NCBI GenBank assembly: GCA_038049695.1
Contig: CP142461.1
Span: forward strand, 24,807,001-24,871,000
DNA from: Cinnamomum chago
Lineage: Eukaryota; Streptophyta; Magnoliopsida; Laurales; Lauraceae
Length of the DNA stretch: 64,000 nucleotides
Reading direction: 5' to 3'
Shown: piece after piece, positions 35,339-47,056 of the stretch
Numbering within the stretch: position 1 is the first letter of the stretch
Layout: every line of letters begins with the position of its first letter
Notes under the pieces: model-generated
Database searches by the model: none
Told to the model about the DNA's origin: nothing
What the model saw: the letters and a program-made list of their open reading frames with translations, nothing else
Translations under genes and position numbers: made by a program

Positions 35339-35436
35339 CAAACCATTCCAACCTTTGTCTCTAGTCTTTTTCTCTACATACACACACACACATATATTGC
35401 ATCCATTATTCACTCTCTATCTCTGTGTGTGTGTAG

Positions 35437-36359
35437 ATGGCTTCAAATGCGAGAATGGCAGCCAAGGCAAAGGTTCCTTCAGATCCTAACGCATGGCTTC
35501 AAATGCGAGAACATTATGAAGCCATAATACTCGAGGACCATGAATTTTCTGAATCACATGAAATAGAGTATGCTTTGTGGCAGTTGCACTATAGACAAAT
35601 AAAAGAGCTCAGAGCACACATCAATTCTGCTTTGGCATCTCTGGGATCAATTGCATCTAAAGGAGGGAAAGGTGTGGTTCGACCTGATCGAATAAAAAAG
35701 ATACGCTCTGTTTTCAAAGGCTTCCTTTCAGAAGCAACTGGATTTTATCACGACCTGATTTTGAAAATAAGGGCAAAATATGGGCTGCCACTTGGATATT
35801 TTTCTGAGGGTTCAGAGAATCAAATTATTCTGTCTAAAGATGTGAAGAAATCTGCTGAGATGACGAAAGGCTTGGTATCTTGTCATCGTTGTCTAATATA
35901 CTTGGGTGATCTTGCTCGTTACAAAGGTCTATATGGTGAGGGGGACTATTCTACTTGTGATTATGCTGCTGCATCGAGTTACTACATACAGGCAGCTCTC
36001 TTTGGCCATCAAATGGGAATCCTCATCATCAGGTATCTCCCTCTTTCTCTCTCTACATGCACATGTCTATCCATATATACTACTTTGTTTGTCTCTCTCA
36101 AACGTCATTGATCACCTTCTTTTTGTCCTAGCACTAGCATTTTGGCTTAGCATCATTTCCTGTTTGAACCATGAATCTACCATTTTTATTTTTTTTTTTA
36201 CTTATTTTGAGCATGGATAAGTTGTGCCTTCCATAGCTTGCGATATTGGCATCCTACTCAGGAGATGAGCTAGTCACAGTTTACCGTTACTTTCAGAGTT
36301 TGGCAGTGGATAGTCCTTTCTCTACAGCAAGAGACAACTTGATTATTGCATTTGAGAAG
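35437..36359 (+). pseudogene. SMG7-like gene fragment (nonsense-mediated decay factor), frameshifted
   Basis: SMG7 is a phospho-UPF1-binding factor of nonsense-mediated mRNA decay with a 14-3-3-like TPR domain. Exon 35437-36032 carries the strongly conserved plant SMG7 block (SDPNAWLQMREHYEAIILED, IEYALWQLHYRQIKELRAH, FYHDLILKIRAKYGLPLGYF, CHRCLIYLGDLARYKGLYGE). The intron is 36033-36236 and a second exon 36237-36359 continues with ASYSGDELVTVYRYFQSLA and FSTARDNLIIAFEK, followed by a GT donor. A one-base loss near 36000 shifts the frame before the exon end. The N-terminus is replaced by a stretch in which GGCTTCAAATGCGAGAA is duplicated (from 35438 and again about 35493). The rest of the gene is missing: CACTA terminal sequence begins about 30 bp into the next intron. 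Confidence 0.85.
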
Positions 36360-36384
36360 GTATTTCTTCATCTATTTTTTAATT

Positions 36385-37023
36385 GCATTGTGAGGTTGGA
36401 AATGCCAACGTGGCCTTACTTGTGTTGGTAAAAGTAACAATTCTATGTGACTTTTGCCAACGCAATCCAAATATACATCGGAAATAAGACTTTTGCCAAT
36501 GCCAATTTTCACTGCGTCGGTAAATAGTGTCGGAAAAGTTTTTCCACAACTTTTGCCAACGCAGTCTTACTTGAGTCGGTAAAAGAAGCAATTTTCTCTG
36601 ACTTTTGCCAACGCAACTTTTCATTGTGTCGGACAATAATGTCGGAAAAGGTAAGTTTGTCATAAATGGGGCTTTGGGGACGCAACTCATATGTTGGCAA
36701 TTGTACGAATAAAAGCTCAAACCTTTCCCAACGCACACTTATGCGTCGCCAATAAACAAGATAATTGCCAACGCATTATTGCATCGCCATTAGATAAAAA
36801 CGCGTTGGCAAAACTTTCCCTCTCTTTTGGTGTTTTTTTTGTTACCGCCAATGTGGTTTCAATAGCTTTTGCCAACGCGGTCTTACTTGCGTCGGTAAAA
36901 CTATCATTTCCCGACACTAATTGCCAACGCAGTCCAAATATGCGTTGGAAATAAGACTTTTGCCAACGCAAATTTTCCCTGCATCGGCAAATAGTGTCGG
37001 GAAATGTGCAATTTGTTGTAGTG
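36385..37023 (-). mobile_element. CACTA element terminus with subterminal repeats
   Basis: The minus strand from 37023 reads CACTACAACAAATTGCAC, the terminal inverted repeat of plant CACTA elements. The inner 600 bp is filled with short subterminal motifs in both orientations, of the type TTTGCCAACGCA and its reverse, and GTCGGTAAA. These are binding sites for the element's own protein in known CACTA systems. The 3-bp duplication would be TAG (37024-37026); the opposite end is not visible. Chance frames here are by-products of the repeats. Confidence 0.85.
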
Positions 37024-37330
37024 TAGCCTTGGAAAGCATATTGTAAAGGTTATTGCTTAGCCTATTGAAAAGCATATATAGTGGAAATCCGGTGGGGTGT
37101 TGGATCACAAGCCGGTAGTGGATGTAGGCATTGAGGCCGAACCACTATAAATCCTTGTGTGATGGTGATTGCTTTGTGGTGATTGTTTTCTTTAAGCTTC
37201 CGCATCTTGTATGTTTAATCATCACATGTGACTAGTTTGTTTTAAAGAAGTTAAAATTGTTAAAATTGGTCATAATTGAAGCTCACCCTATTCACCCCCC
37301 CTCTAGGGTTCAGATCCCCATGGACTTACA
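37024..37330 (+). mobile_element. SIRE-like LTR fragment B (3' end)
   Basis: This is the last 307 bp of a SIRE-like LTR: minisatellite units, GGCCGAACCACTATAAAT, C-rich run and final TTACA. Its left part is cut by the CACTA terminus. It is followed without gap by another LTR fragment, as expected if this LTR had inserted into that one. Confidence 0.85.
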
Positions 37331-37715
37331 GTTATTGCCTAGCCTATAAAAGCATAATGTATAGGTTGATGTTAAGCCTTGAAAAACATCATTGTAAAGG
37401 TTATTGCTTAGCCTTGAAAAGCATATTGTAAAGGTTATTGCTTAGCCTATTGAAAAGCATAAATAGTGGAAATCCGGTGGGGTGTTGGATCACAGGCCGG
37501 TAGTGGATGTAGGCATTGAGGCCGAACCACTATAAATCCTTGTGTGATGGTGCTTGCTTTGTGGTGATTATTTTCATTAAGCTTCCGCATTTTGTTTGAT
37601 AATCATCACTTGTGACTAGTTTGAGTTAAAGAAGTTAAAATTGATTAAAATTGGTCATAATTGAAGCTCACCCTATTCACCCCCCCCCTCTAGGGTTCGG
37701 ATCCCAGGACTTACA
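37331..37715 (+). mobile_element. SIRE-like LTR fragment A (3' end)
   Basis: This is a second LTR 3' end, starting within the minisatellite and ending TTACA at 37715, after which LINE coding sequence begins. It is read as the older LTR, inserted in the LINE and then split by fragment B. Confidence 0.8.
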
Positions 37716-39225
37716 GGCATGTGTTACTGATGTTCATTACTCAGTTTCAGTGAATGGGAGTTTTGAAGGTTATTTCAAAGGTAAGAGGGGCCTAAGGCAG
37801 GGTTGCCCGTTATCTCCTTTCTTGTTTTCCATAGTTATGGAATTTTTGTCCACTTTGATGTCCAATTATGCCTTTGCTCAGCTGATCCCAACTCCTTATC
37901 AAAAGGACCAAGTGGCTATTTCTCACCTTATGTTTGCTGATGATTTATTCATATTTTGCGAGGCTATAGATGCTGCTGCTGTGAATCTTAAACATTTCCT
38001 TGATAACTTCAAAAGTTTTTTAGGCATGGGGGTAAACTAGGGAAAAGTGCAATTTTCTTTTCAAATTGTACCATACAAACCCAGACTATTATCTCTGATA
38101 TTCTAAATCTTCAAAAAGGGACATTACCGGTGAAATATCTTGGGCTTCCCTTATCACCGAAGAGACTGAGTTTCAATGACTGCCAACCTCTTCTTGCAAA
38201 AATTCAGAAACGTCTGGCGGGGTGGAAATCAAAGCTATTATCTTATGCAGGAATAGTGGAGCTCATTCGGTCTACCTTATCTACTTTTCATCTTTACTGG
38301 GCAACAGTTTTTCGGAACCCGAAGGCCACTCTAAATGCTTTGGATAGGCAGGTGACAGACTTCTTTTGGAACAAATGGTCTCCACATTACATCCATCCCA
38401 TTGCTTGGGACTTTATTTGTCACCTTATATCTTGTGGAGGGCTAGGCATTCGTTCCATTGCAGGAACTGCTCAGGCAACTTTGCTACGATAGTTATGGAA
38501 TGTGGTTCAAAACAAGCATACATGCTGGAATCTATGGGTAAATGCTAAATACCTTAGGGGTAAATCCCTTTGGGATGTTCCAATCCTGAAAGATGCCTCA
38601 TGGGGTTGGAAATGGATTCTTGAGATGCGTATAATAGCTTTACCTTACATTAAGTTCCTTTTGGGAAATGGCCACTTGATTGCTTTCTGGACTGATCATT
38701 GGCTCAATGGAGGCAGACTAAAAGATAGATATGGAGACAGAGCAATCTATGATCTTGGCTTTGGTGTTGACATCAGGGTGCATCGGTTTATTGCAAATAA
38801 TGAGTGGTTGTTTCCATCTCCTACATCTAATGCTCTTATGGATATTTGTCAGGAGATCCCATTAGAAGCTCAGCCTAACTCTGATTTTGATGATGAAGTT
38901 GTGTGGACATTATAAGAAGTTGGTCATTTCTCGCTAAAGTCTGCATATTGCATGGTGAATCTCGAGCAAGCTACAAATCTTCACTGGCCTTCTTTTCTTT
39001 GGTTTCCGGGCTGTATTAAGAAGCACTCCTTCTGTGCTTGGATGTTCTTCCCGGGAAAGCTGAAGACTAAAGATTTTCTAGTTCAAAAAACTGTGGCCTG
39101 TGATTCATGCTGTGTTTTATGTCCTTGTACCTGGGAATCTGGATCACACCTTATGCTTCATTGCCCATACTCTCAAATGGTTTGGTTTTCTATCTTATCA
39201 AAATTAAATTTGTCTTCTATTTCAT
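37716..39225 (+). pseudogene. Plant L1-type LINE ORF2 remnant (reverse transcriptase to zinc-binding end)
   Basis: This is the remains of the non-LTR retrotransposon ORF2 protein that nicks target DNA and copies its own RNA. The piece begins inside the reverse transcriptase (GLRQGCPLSPFLFSIVME, then the catalytic HLMFADDLFIF). It continues through KYLGLPLSPKR and LAGWKSKLLSYAG, and ends in the zinc-binding RVT domain (HSFCAWM ... LHCPYSQMVW). A stop at 38038, a frame change, a TAG near 38490 and a stop near 38915 make it defective. The upstream endonuclease and early RT lie on the far side of the nested LTRs. The downstream end is cut by a Tat LTR at 39226. Confidence 0.9.
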
Positions 39226-39250
39226 TGTTGACACCAAAAATGTCACTTTG
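39226..39250 (+). mobile_element. First 25 bp of a Tat-type LTR (G1)
   Basis: It is identical to the first 25 bp of the Tat LTR at 44465 (TGTTGACACC...). It follows LINE sequence, with the putative target site TTCAT just before, and is cut by the long LTR at 39251. The rest of G1 should lie right of the window. Confidence 0.7.
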
Positions 39251-42200
39251 TGTGAGAACCCGACCCCTAATTTCCTCGATTAGTGTTGTTTTATTTATGG
39301 ATTAGTTTCTTTTAGTAGGATTAGTATTTTTTGGGTTGAGTTTGTGAGCTAGAATGGTTTTTCTCTAGTTTTAGAGAATTTTGAGTGCCTTTGTGATTAG
39401 TGGGACCCTTTGGGGGTTCTTTTAGTGACTTTGCGCGTGATTGGGAGGTTATTCAAAATTCCCGATAATTCTTGTTTTAGTCTCATTTGACTTATTTTGT
39501 TAACCTCTACAACTTTCATGTTCACTCCGTACCCATTCGAAGCTCCAAAAATCAGTTTTTCCAGCCCTGAGGGCAAAATCGGTCTTTTCACATTGAATCT
39601 GGACCCAAATTTCGAGATCTCAGAACCATACCAAAATTATACTTTTTAAAAACTAGATTTTATGAGAAGCATTTTTCTCTTCTTCGTCGATCGCATCCGA
39701 GGCCCACAAATAGATGTTTTACCCTTGGCAAGTTTTGAGTGTAGTGGGGCCCACACCCACCCATGTTAATAGTTGACTCTTCTCTCTCCCCTCACTCATT
39801 CGTTCCAGCCACAAGGGGAGCTCTGCAACTGAACTTCCCCTTCCCTTTCTTCTTGCTTTCTCCTCTCATTTCATGGAGGAAACCTTGCCATTTGGAAACC
39901 CCACCATGCCATCTGCTTCCCCATCTCTTTAGCTTCCCATGGATGTATTTCTTGTGCAAAACCACGGTGGGCAGCCCCTATTTCGAGCTTCTTCTTATTG
40001 ATTGATGACTCTAGAGGTAAAGACTCCTTCCCATTTTCCTTTTAGGTGCAATGGCTTTCCCTTAGGTTCTATTTCCTAGCTTGGTTTGAGCCCATTCCTT
40101 GTCTTTCATTGTTTAACCCATTTTAGGGTTTGTTTTGGGGGTTTTTGTAGAGATTGTTGTTCTTGAGCTTGAGAGGTGATTGGAGGCTTGGTTTAGCTTA
40201 TTGGAACCCAAGGCAAGTGGATGAGTGGATGGTTGGAATGTTATCAAAGTTTTATGAGAAAATTCTAAGTTTTATTACTTGTTCTTGATAATTTGATATA
40301 TGTTTTCACATATGCTTCTTGCCACATTTCTATTGATCTCGAAAATGCATATTAATGGGTCTTGCTCTCTTGTTAAATCTCTTGGAAATTATGCATTTCA
40401 TTTGGTCAAAGTTTGCTCATATGGTTTTATAATGAATGGGGTTGGTTTTTCCATTCATATTTATGTTTATTAGCTTGCATTGATTGGAAGTAGATGCTCA
40501 TTTAAAGAGTTTTGCTAATTCATCTATTGTTATGGAAATGTAACCAATAGTCCTTATTTATCTCTAGATTTTTGGCTAGCTTGGACTTAAGGCAAGTGGT
40601 TGGTTTCATGAATTTTCACTCATACCTATTTATTGTCTTGCTTTGAAATAAATGCTCATGAAGAGCTTTGTTAGTGCATTTATGGTCATAGAGAATTGTT
40701 GGTTCATAGCATGTAATGTCTCCTTGTGTTGTTCCAATGTATCTTATGTGGAATGGTTTCCTCCTCCTTCCCTTCTTTATATTGAATGTGATATTGATGG
40801 AGGAGAGAATGGGGATGGATGTGATGAAGGATTTGAGGTGGTTTGAATGAAGTATTAGGCTCCTCAATTGATGTATAAAAGGGGCTAAAAGAAGGTTGTA
40901 GAATGAAGGGATAGAGAGGAGCTGAAGTGGTCAGGAACCAGTTCCTGGACAGTTCGCTCGAGCGACCATGACACTTCGCTCGAGCGACCTGTCCAGGAAA
41001 GGGTTCGGAGCATTCCAGTAGCTTGGTCGCTCGAGCGGACCCCTGGTCGCTAGAGCGGACATCCTAGAACTCATTCCAGAGAGTTGTTCGTTCGAACGCA
41101 TTTAAATATTTACTTGACCCAATGAGTTCGTTCGAGCGACCTCCACTTTGCTCGAGCGAACCCACCCAGACAACCATTCCAGCGAGCGACTCGCTCGAGC
41201 GAACACTCCAGTCCGCTCGAGCGATGCGGTTCGTCTGGCATAGGCTATGTTTGGGACAATGTTCAACCGTTTCAATCGTTGGGTCTATTCTTTGGGAACC
41301 TCTCTATGTCAAGGACATTTATTAAGCGTTGTACGAGAACATTGGAGGAAGAAACCATATCACGAAGATCTCATTAGAAGTTTTGAAAATCTGAAGTGCA
41401 TAAGGAACCCGGAATGTCTTCAAACTCAAGGAGTACCAAGTCATTTCAATAATCGACATATGGGACCCCTATTCACTTTAATAGATCTTGAAATCAATAT
41501 TTTCCCGAAATGGTATAGTTCGTTATATTCCTTCATCTCCAAGATTTACATTACATGACTTGTTTTCCCGAAAGCATTGAAGTTACACTAGTAACAGTTA
41601 TTTGTCCCGAAACGTATTGCCCGACATGAAATGATAGTGTGCCTTTGAGCACCCCCGTCTTGCTCGTTTATTTATTGTACTTGATTTGCTTGCATATGTC
41701 TCGATTTGTTATTTGACCTATGAGTCGGCATCACTAAGCTTGGATAACCTTATCAGTCTGATCCACTGACTTGGAGATCCCCTTTCGTCCCGCCAGCTGC
41801 AGTTTGGATCCCGAAACCCGGTTATTACCGTGGTCCCGTCCCGATACCCGGTTCGCTACAGTGGTCCCGTTCCCGTATATTTATATTGTATATATGATTT
41901 GCGTTGAGTCTCCTCACCTTGTGTGACTGAGACCAACGTCCCGTTATACTCTTGTCACTTCGGTAATAGAGGACTTAGCTTTTTGTGATTTCCATCTTGC
42001 CAGTTCCCGATTCCTTGGATACCCGACATGTTTTATATTGCTTATTTGTTTCCGATAAATGATTCATTTCCTTTATGAAAGTTATTATTTAAACAAGTGT
42101 TAATATTCTCCAAGGTGAATTCAGTTGTTATTATTATATTGTTTTCTGTTCTTTGTACACGCACATGTTTTAAATGAATGCCGGTTGGGTGAATACCCAT

Positions 42201-43152
42201 GCTTTCACATATGTTTCAAACGATCAATGGTTTTGCTAGATTTATATGATTACACATGTTTTAGATGAATACCCGAATTGTTAAATATCCGTGCTTTGTT
42301 TTAAATGACATTTGGTTGTCAGATCCCTAGGTTTACACATGTTTTAAATGAATACCCGAATTGTTAAATATCCATGCTTTGAAATATGTTTTAAATGACA
42401 CATGTTTTGCCAGATTCCTATGTTTATACATGTTTTAAATGAATACCCGATATGTTAAATATCCATACTTGAAATATGTTTAAATGAACATTAGTTTTGT
42501 CAGAATTCTTTGGTTACACATTGTTTTAAATGAACACCCGGTTTGTTGAATACTTATGCTTTTACCTAAGTTTCAAATGAACGTTGTTTTGCCATACCAC
42601 TATATTCATGCATGTTTTAGACAAACACCCGATTGTCCAATATCTATGCTTTTATAGATGGTGTAAATGAACATATGTTTTATTAGATCTTCATGTTTTA
42701 CCCATGCTTGAAACGAATACATGTTTTGTCAGAGATCTACGATTTTGCAACCGTTTAATTATATGCAGCATTTGATCAAATAGCATGATTTATCATATGT
42801 TTATTCTTCAGTATATTTGTTATCTTTTCATCCACCTGCTAGACCGTCGTGTCTGACCCACTACTTTTGGTACTCAGGTCCAGACTTCTTCGTCCCGAGA
42901 TGAGTGCTTTTGTTGGTTGTGGAGCCATGTCTTGCAGGTTGTTTTGTCGGCTATGTCATGTAGACATTGAGCTTGACATCGGAGCTACGTCACATTTGGG
43001 GTAGTGGTTAATAGTTTATTGTTGTATGGCTTTTATTAGCCTTTTTCTTGGGATTCTTAATTAATGTACATTGATAATTTGTAACTTGAATATATTTGGG
43101 AATGTAATATCCTGTTACTGTCAGCTCTGCACTTGGTTGTGATAGTTGTTTT
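39251..43152 (+). mobile_element. Long LTR (4-kb class), copy 1, truncated
   Basis: It starts TGTGAGAACCCGACCCCTAA, the same as 58625. It is collinear with the complete solo copy at 58625-62695 up to about 62470, where a Copia-like LTR interrupts it. No coding frame of note. It contains a palindrome cassette (40955-41223), two units of the CCCGATACCCGG repeat (about 41808-41870), a degenerate series of roughly 85-bp units with AAATGAATACCCGA (42150-42740), and the stretch CCGTCGTGTCTGACCCACTA (42845). The family is probably a chromovirus (Del/Tekay-like), judged only from its end motif in copy 2. Confidence 0.8.
40955..41223 (+). promoter_or_regulatory. Palindrome cassette with CGCTCGAGCG core
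   Basis: Nine palindromes or near-palindromes of CGCTCGAGCG lie at 40955, 40977, 41028, 41048 (CGCTAGAGCG), 41089 (CGTTCGAACG), 41129, 41150, 41192 and 41214. The 10-bp core stays symmetric even where bases change, as in CGTTCGAACG. Some 80 bp upstream is TATAAAAGG (about 40874). The equivalent position of copy 2 holds a different palindrome. Confidence 0.7.
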
Positions 43153-44464
43153 TGTTGGGATTGGTGTATGCCCTAAAGCCCACTGACTGCACTCACATCT
43201 CTGTTACTGGATATTTATTGGTTATTTAATAGAATGACATCTTTCTCTTATTACTTGTGTATATGTATGGTTGTGTAAGGCCCATTGTTTTCTAGTAAAT
43301 GACTTGGGTGTGTAGTGACTGCACACAGAAAGGTCTAAGTCATGGACACTGGAAATAACTAATTTGTTCATAACTGAGAGGTGGAGTTGGGCACTTCATC
43401 TTGGTATAAGTTATAGTGAGAAACTCTCCTATGTTCAGGGTGACTTGCCTTAGTCACGGGAGGTCTTTCCCGGATATATCTCATTAGTGCATGTGTCATG
43501 CATTGAACAGGACCATTAAAGGTGTGATCTCTAAAATAGTACTATCACAGAGAGAGATCAAGTCACCTCTTGCTACTGAGTGACCAGTGCTCTTAATCTT
43601 GAGCATTTGTGGATGAACTGACGACGTCAAGTTCTTGTGCTTTAATTCACTATTGGGTGAGATCTTTTTCATGGGTCAACAACTCTGTGTTTTGGGTGCT
43701 CGGGCTTGATTAGTTGGGACGTGCAAATGCAATATGAAATCTATGCCATCGTGTGATGGAATGATCGTCCCCTTAGAATTATCCGATTAATCATCAGAAT
43801 CTAAGATTTTAGTATATGGATGTTCCATATGGATATTGAACTTGTGGGTCGCTCCCTGGATCAAGAGAATGATATCCGGATGATGATTAAGTCAAGGGTA
43901 TGAAGTTCTAAGGATGAGATGTAATCAAGAAGGTAGATAGTACATCGGTTAACCTACTTGATTATGGATGTTACATAGAGGGGCATTGTGGTCATTGTAC
44001 TTGGTAGGTCAAAGACAATCGTCAGTTTATGATGAGCTTTATTTGCAATTTAATATTTGTCCCTGGAGTGCAACCATAACTCTCTAGTGGAATGAGTTAA
44101 GGTTAAAATGATCCTAGTGTTGCTATGGGGTTAGCATGGACATTTTGGTCATTTTGGGAGCCAAGGGCAAATATGTCTTTTGGTCCCTCTTCTAGTCACT
44201 TTCCTATATTGGCATGGTTTCCTAATTTAATTAGATGATATGTGGTTGAATTAATTTTGTTGAAGAATAATTTTGAGTTTAAATTCAAATAGGCTTTTGA
44301 TGGCATACATGAATTTAACTCTAGCTAAATTATTAACTTGTGGTCCATGGTGTGTTTATCTAGCTTGTGGGCCAGCCATAAGGGGAGCCCCATGTGTGAG
44401 GTTTCCAAGTTTAACTAGGTATCTTTACTTGGAAGGTAGAATTCCTCATTGGGTAAGAATTCCT
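43153..44464 (+). mobile_element. Copia-like LTR family B, copy 1, truncated
   Basis: It starts TGTTGGGATTGGTGTATGCC and matches 55875-57180 almost throughout. It is cut at 44464 by the Tat LTR, within a stretch that the other copy continues. No coding capacity. It was inserted into the long LTR copy 1. Confidence 0.85.
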
Positions 44465-47035
44465 TGTTGACACCAAAAATGTCACTTTGCCTCTTCACAC
44501 CAAAAGCTACACGGAGCCGCATCCTACCAAAAATAGGCAGGCGCTACTTCAAGCATCAGATCTTGTCAGAATCAAACAAAAATTGCAAGGTCATTCAAAA
44601 CAACCAAAAGAGAGGTACACAGGAAGTTTCGGGCCATTTCAAGATCATTTGGCCTAACTTCACTACTCCGACAGCTAAACAAGCGCTCCCGGCGGCGGCA
44701 GAATCGGAGACACCAAATCTTCGATCGGGGCCTATGGATGTTCTCAAAATATGTCCAAAGGGCTCCACGTCAAGTTTCAAGTCAAACCAGTAACGTTTGA
44801 CCCATCATCAACTCTCCAACAGCTAAATCAAGCCTTCCGGCGGCGAGAACCACCAAGGCCATTTATCATCAGACCAAGCACATGGTTGGCTTCACGATGC
44901 TTACAAAGGGCTACATGTCAAGTTTCAGGTCATTTCGACAACATTTGACTAGACTTTGACTCTCGGAAGCCAAATCGGGCCTACCGGCGGCGAAGCTCTC
45001 CGGGACCATGATTCCAAAAACGGAGCCTGTGGATCATCTTAAAATGACTCCAATAGGCTCCCCGTCAAATTTCAGGTCAATCGGACATCGGTTGACTGCA
45101 CATCAAAGCCCGACATCTTCCTCACGGCGGAACAAAGCCTAGCGTTTGCGGGACCCCAAACGGCTTCAAAACTCAAACGAAAGCCCATGGTTGGTCTTAT
45201 TTAATGCCCAAGAAGCTTAACCTCAAATTTCAGGTCATTCCGACATCGTTTGATCCTGTTTCAGCTTCTGGCGGAAAATCAGCAGTTTTGCGTTCGGCTT
45301 TTCCCGGAAAATCGGAAACTTTGCAAACCAATTTGCAAGGATTCTCATCAGGTTTTTCAGAGGGAAATCAAGCCAAATAATGTGGAGAAATGTCAGAGAA
45401 AATAAGCAAAAAAAACAGAAGCGAAAAACGACGAGAAACAGCCAAAAAGGGGCCCCGGGGAGGTTTTTTCCCCCCATGGTCGCAGACCCCTGCGACCCTG
45501 GCCTGCGACCCTGGGAGGTCCGGGGCGCCGATTTCGCCCCGGGACCCCCCGTTTCGTCCGTTTTCGCGAGACGAGTTGTTCTGTCCCTGTGATTTTTCCA
45601 GATTCAGGCTTTTGAGGCTCCAAATTCACTGATATTCATCAAGATCACAGGACTCCTTTCCAGAACTTCAAAAACTTCATTGATCGCGTGCCGAACGATA
45701 AAAAAGTGCACTTTCTGCCCGCCCGATCGCGAAATCGACTGGACAGATGCTGCCGGCCCGCTGGTATCAACCAATGTCTGAAACTACATGATCATCTACT
45801 TTTGATTTACATAAAAGATCCATCGATGATCATCGCAAAGGGAATTCCAAAAGACGCAACATGGCCCACGACTCTTCAGCTACCAAGGCGGCCACTTAAT
45901 GCTATCAATTGACCCGTTTATGGCAAGTTAATGCGGTCATTAACCCATTGTCTTGGACGGCCCAATCAGAAGCCTCCGTTTAGGAGTTACAAGTCCAAGC
46001 AATCATGGCATTCAAGCCATGAAACTCCTAACATAATGGAGATTAAAGGCAACTAAATGCCCATGACTCTCCTTTGGCCAATGAAATCCAAGGGTCAGGA
46101 GTTACAAAACAAAAAGCAATTAAACCTGTAACTCCTCCCATAACTTGGCTTTATTGCCATAATTGCCATAAATGACCATAAACCACTCCTAAAGGCCACC
46201 AAAAGCCTATAAATAGGAGTCCCCTCCAAGCATTCCGGGGATCGAAATCATCAGCAATTCCTGCTCTAGAGATCCAGAAGCTCAGAGAGAGAGAAACCTC
46301 TGTCGGAATTCCGCAGCAGCCTCCACTACAAGGTGACAAAAGTCCCTTGGGGGGCACTCCCCCCAAGGTCCTTTACCTTCTACTTCAACAAAAGTGGCTT
46401 AGACATGGCTCTTCAGCCCGTCTACTCGGCTTTTTATTGAACATAAGACCTTCTCTCGGTCTTTGTTCTCTAAAAATCTGAGGATATAGCCAAGCCAAGC
46501 GAATCCAAAGCATCCGACGTTCTCATTTGCATGGATGATGGCGGAGTCCATACATGACTCGCGACCGTCAATCTAAACGGGTCCCTCCCACAATCTCCTG
46601 AAAAGTTAGATTCTTCCTTTCTCGCTTTTCATTGTATTTTGTATTTTTTTTAGAGAGACAAAAAACCACAACTCTTGTCTTTCATTATTGATGAGAATTG
46701 TAAATCGGCTATAAACGCCACAAATCGGCTATAAACGCCAAAAATCGGCTATAAATGCCAAAAAAATCGCCTTTTACGGCAAAATAAAAAACTGTCTCTT
46801 TTCTTAAATATATGTGCAATGGAAACTTGAAAAGAAGTTGATTTCCTTTTTACTTGCGAAGATTGATCTCCGGATCATCACTTGCAATTCCAAGTAAAAT
46901 AGAAAATCTGGCACACCCACAAACACACAAAAGCGTTGATGCGCGCTCCGCCTTTCGGGGGCGAAAGGGTCGGACCGAACGGACTCCCACGTCCGCCGAC
47001 GCCCGGTAGCGCCGGGGCCGGAGCGCGTTCCATCA
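44465..47035 (+). mobile_element. 5' LTR of a Ty3/gypsy Tat-lineage element (2571 bp)
   Basis: It begins TGTTGACACC and ends CCATCA before a primer-site-like sequence. It contains a GC-rich inverted repeat (45478-45497, GGTCGCAG...CTGCGACC), a TATA box (46208-46215) followed by GGAGTCCCC, and a minisatellite of ATCGGCTATAAACGCCA units (about 46697-46770). The putative target site is TTCCT (44460-44464). The 3' LTR is outside the window. Frames inside the LTR show no domains. Confidence 0.8.
46697..46785 (+). repeat. Minisatellite in the Tat LTR (CGGCTATAAACGCCA)
   Basis: Three close and one diverged copy of about 20 bp with core CGGCTATAAACGCCA occur here. The same core, as CGGCTATAGATGCCA and CGGCTTTCATGCCA, builds the long array at 54000-54715 between pol and aORF. 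Confidence 0.8.
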
Positions 47036-47038
47036 AGT

Positions 47039-47056
47039 TGGCACACCCGGTGGGAC
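47039..47056 (+). promoter_or_regulatory. Putative primer binding site of the Tat element
   Basis: TGGCACACCCGGTGGGAC begins three bases after the LTR end, as a primer site should. I cannot assign the tRNA. The position is convincing, the tRNA identity is not. Confidence 0.5.

Noticed and set aside
36385..37023. Several minus- and plus-strand frames of 75-119 codons with RWQKS/LANAV repeats
   Set aside because: They are by-products of CACTA subterminal motifs.
39226..44489. A 25-bp target-site duplication flanking one large insertion
   Set aside because: The repeated 25 bp is the start of the Tat LTR, present twice because two Tat LTRs begin here. Internal boundaries at 39251, 43153 and 44465 show nested elements instead.
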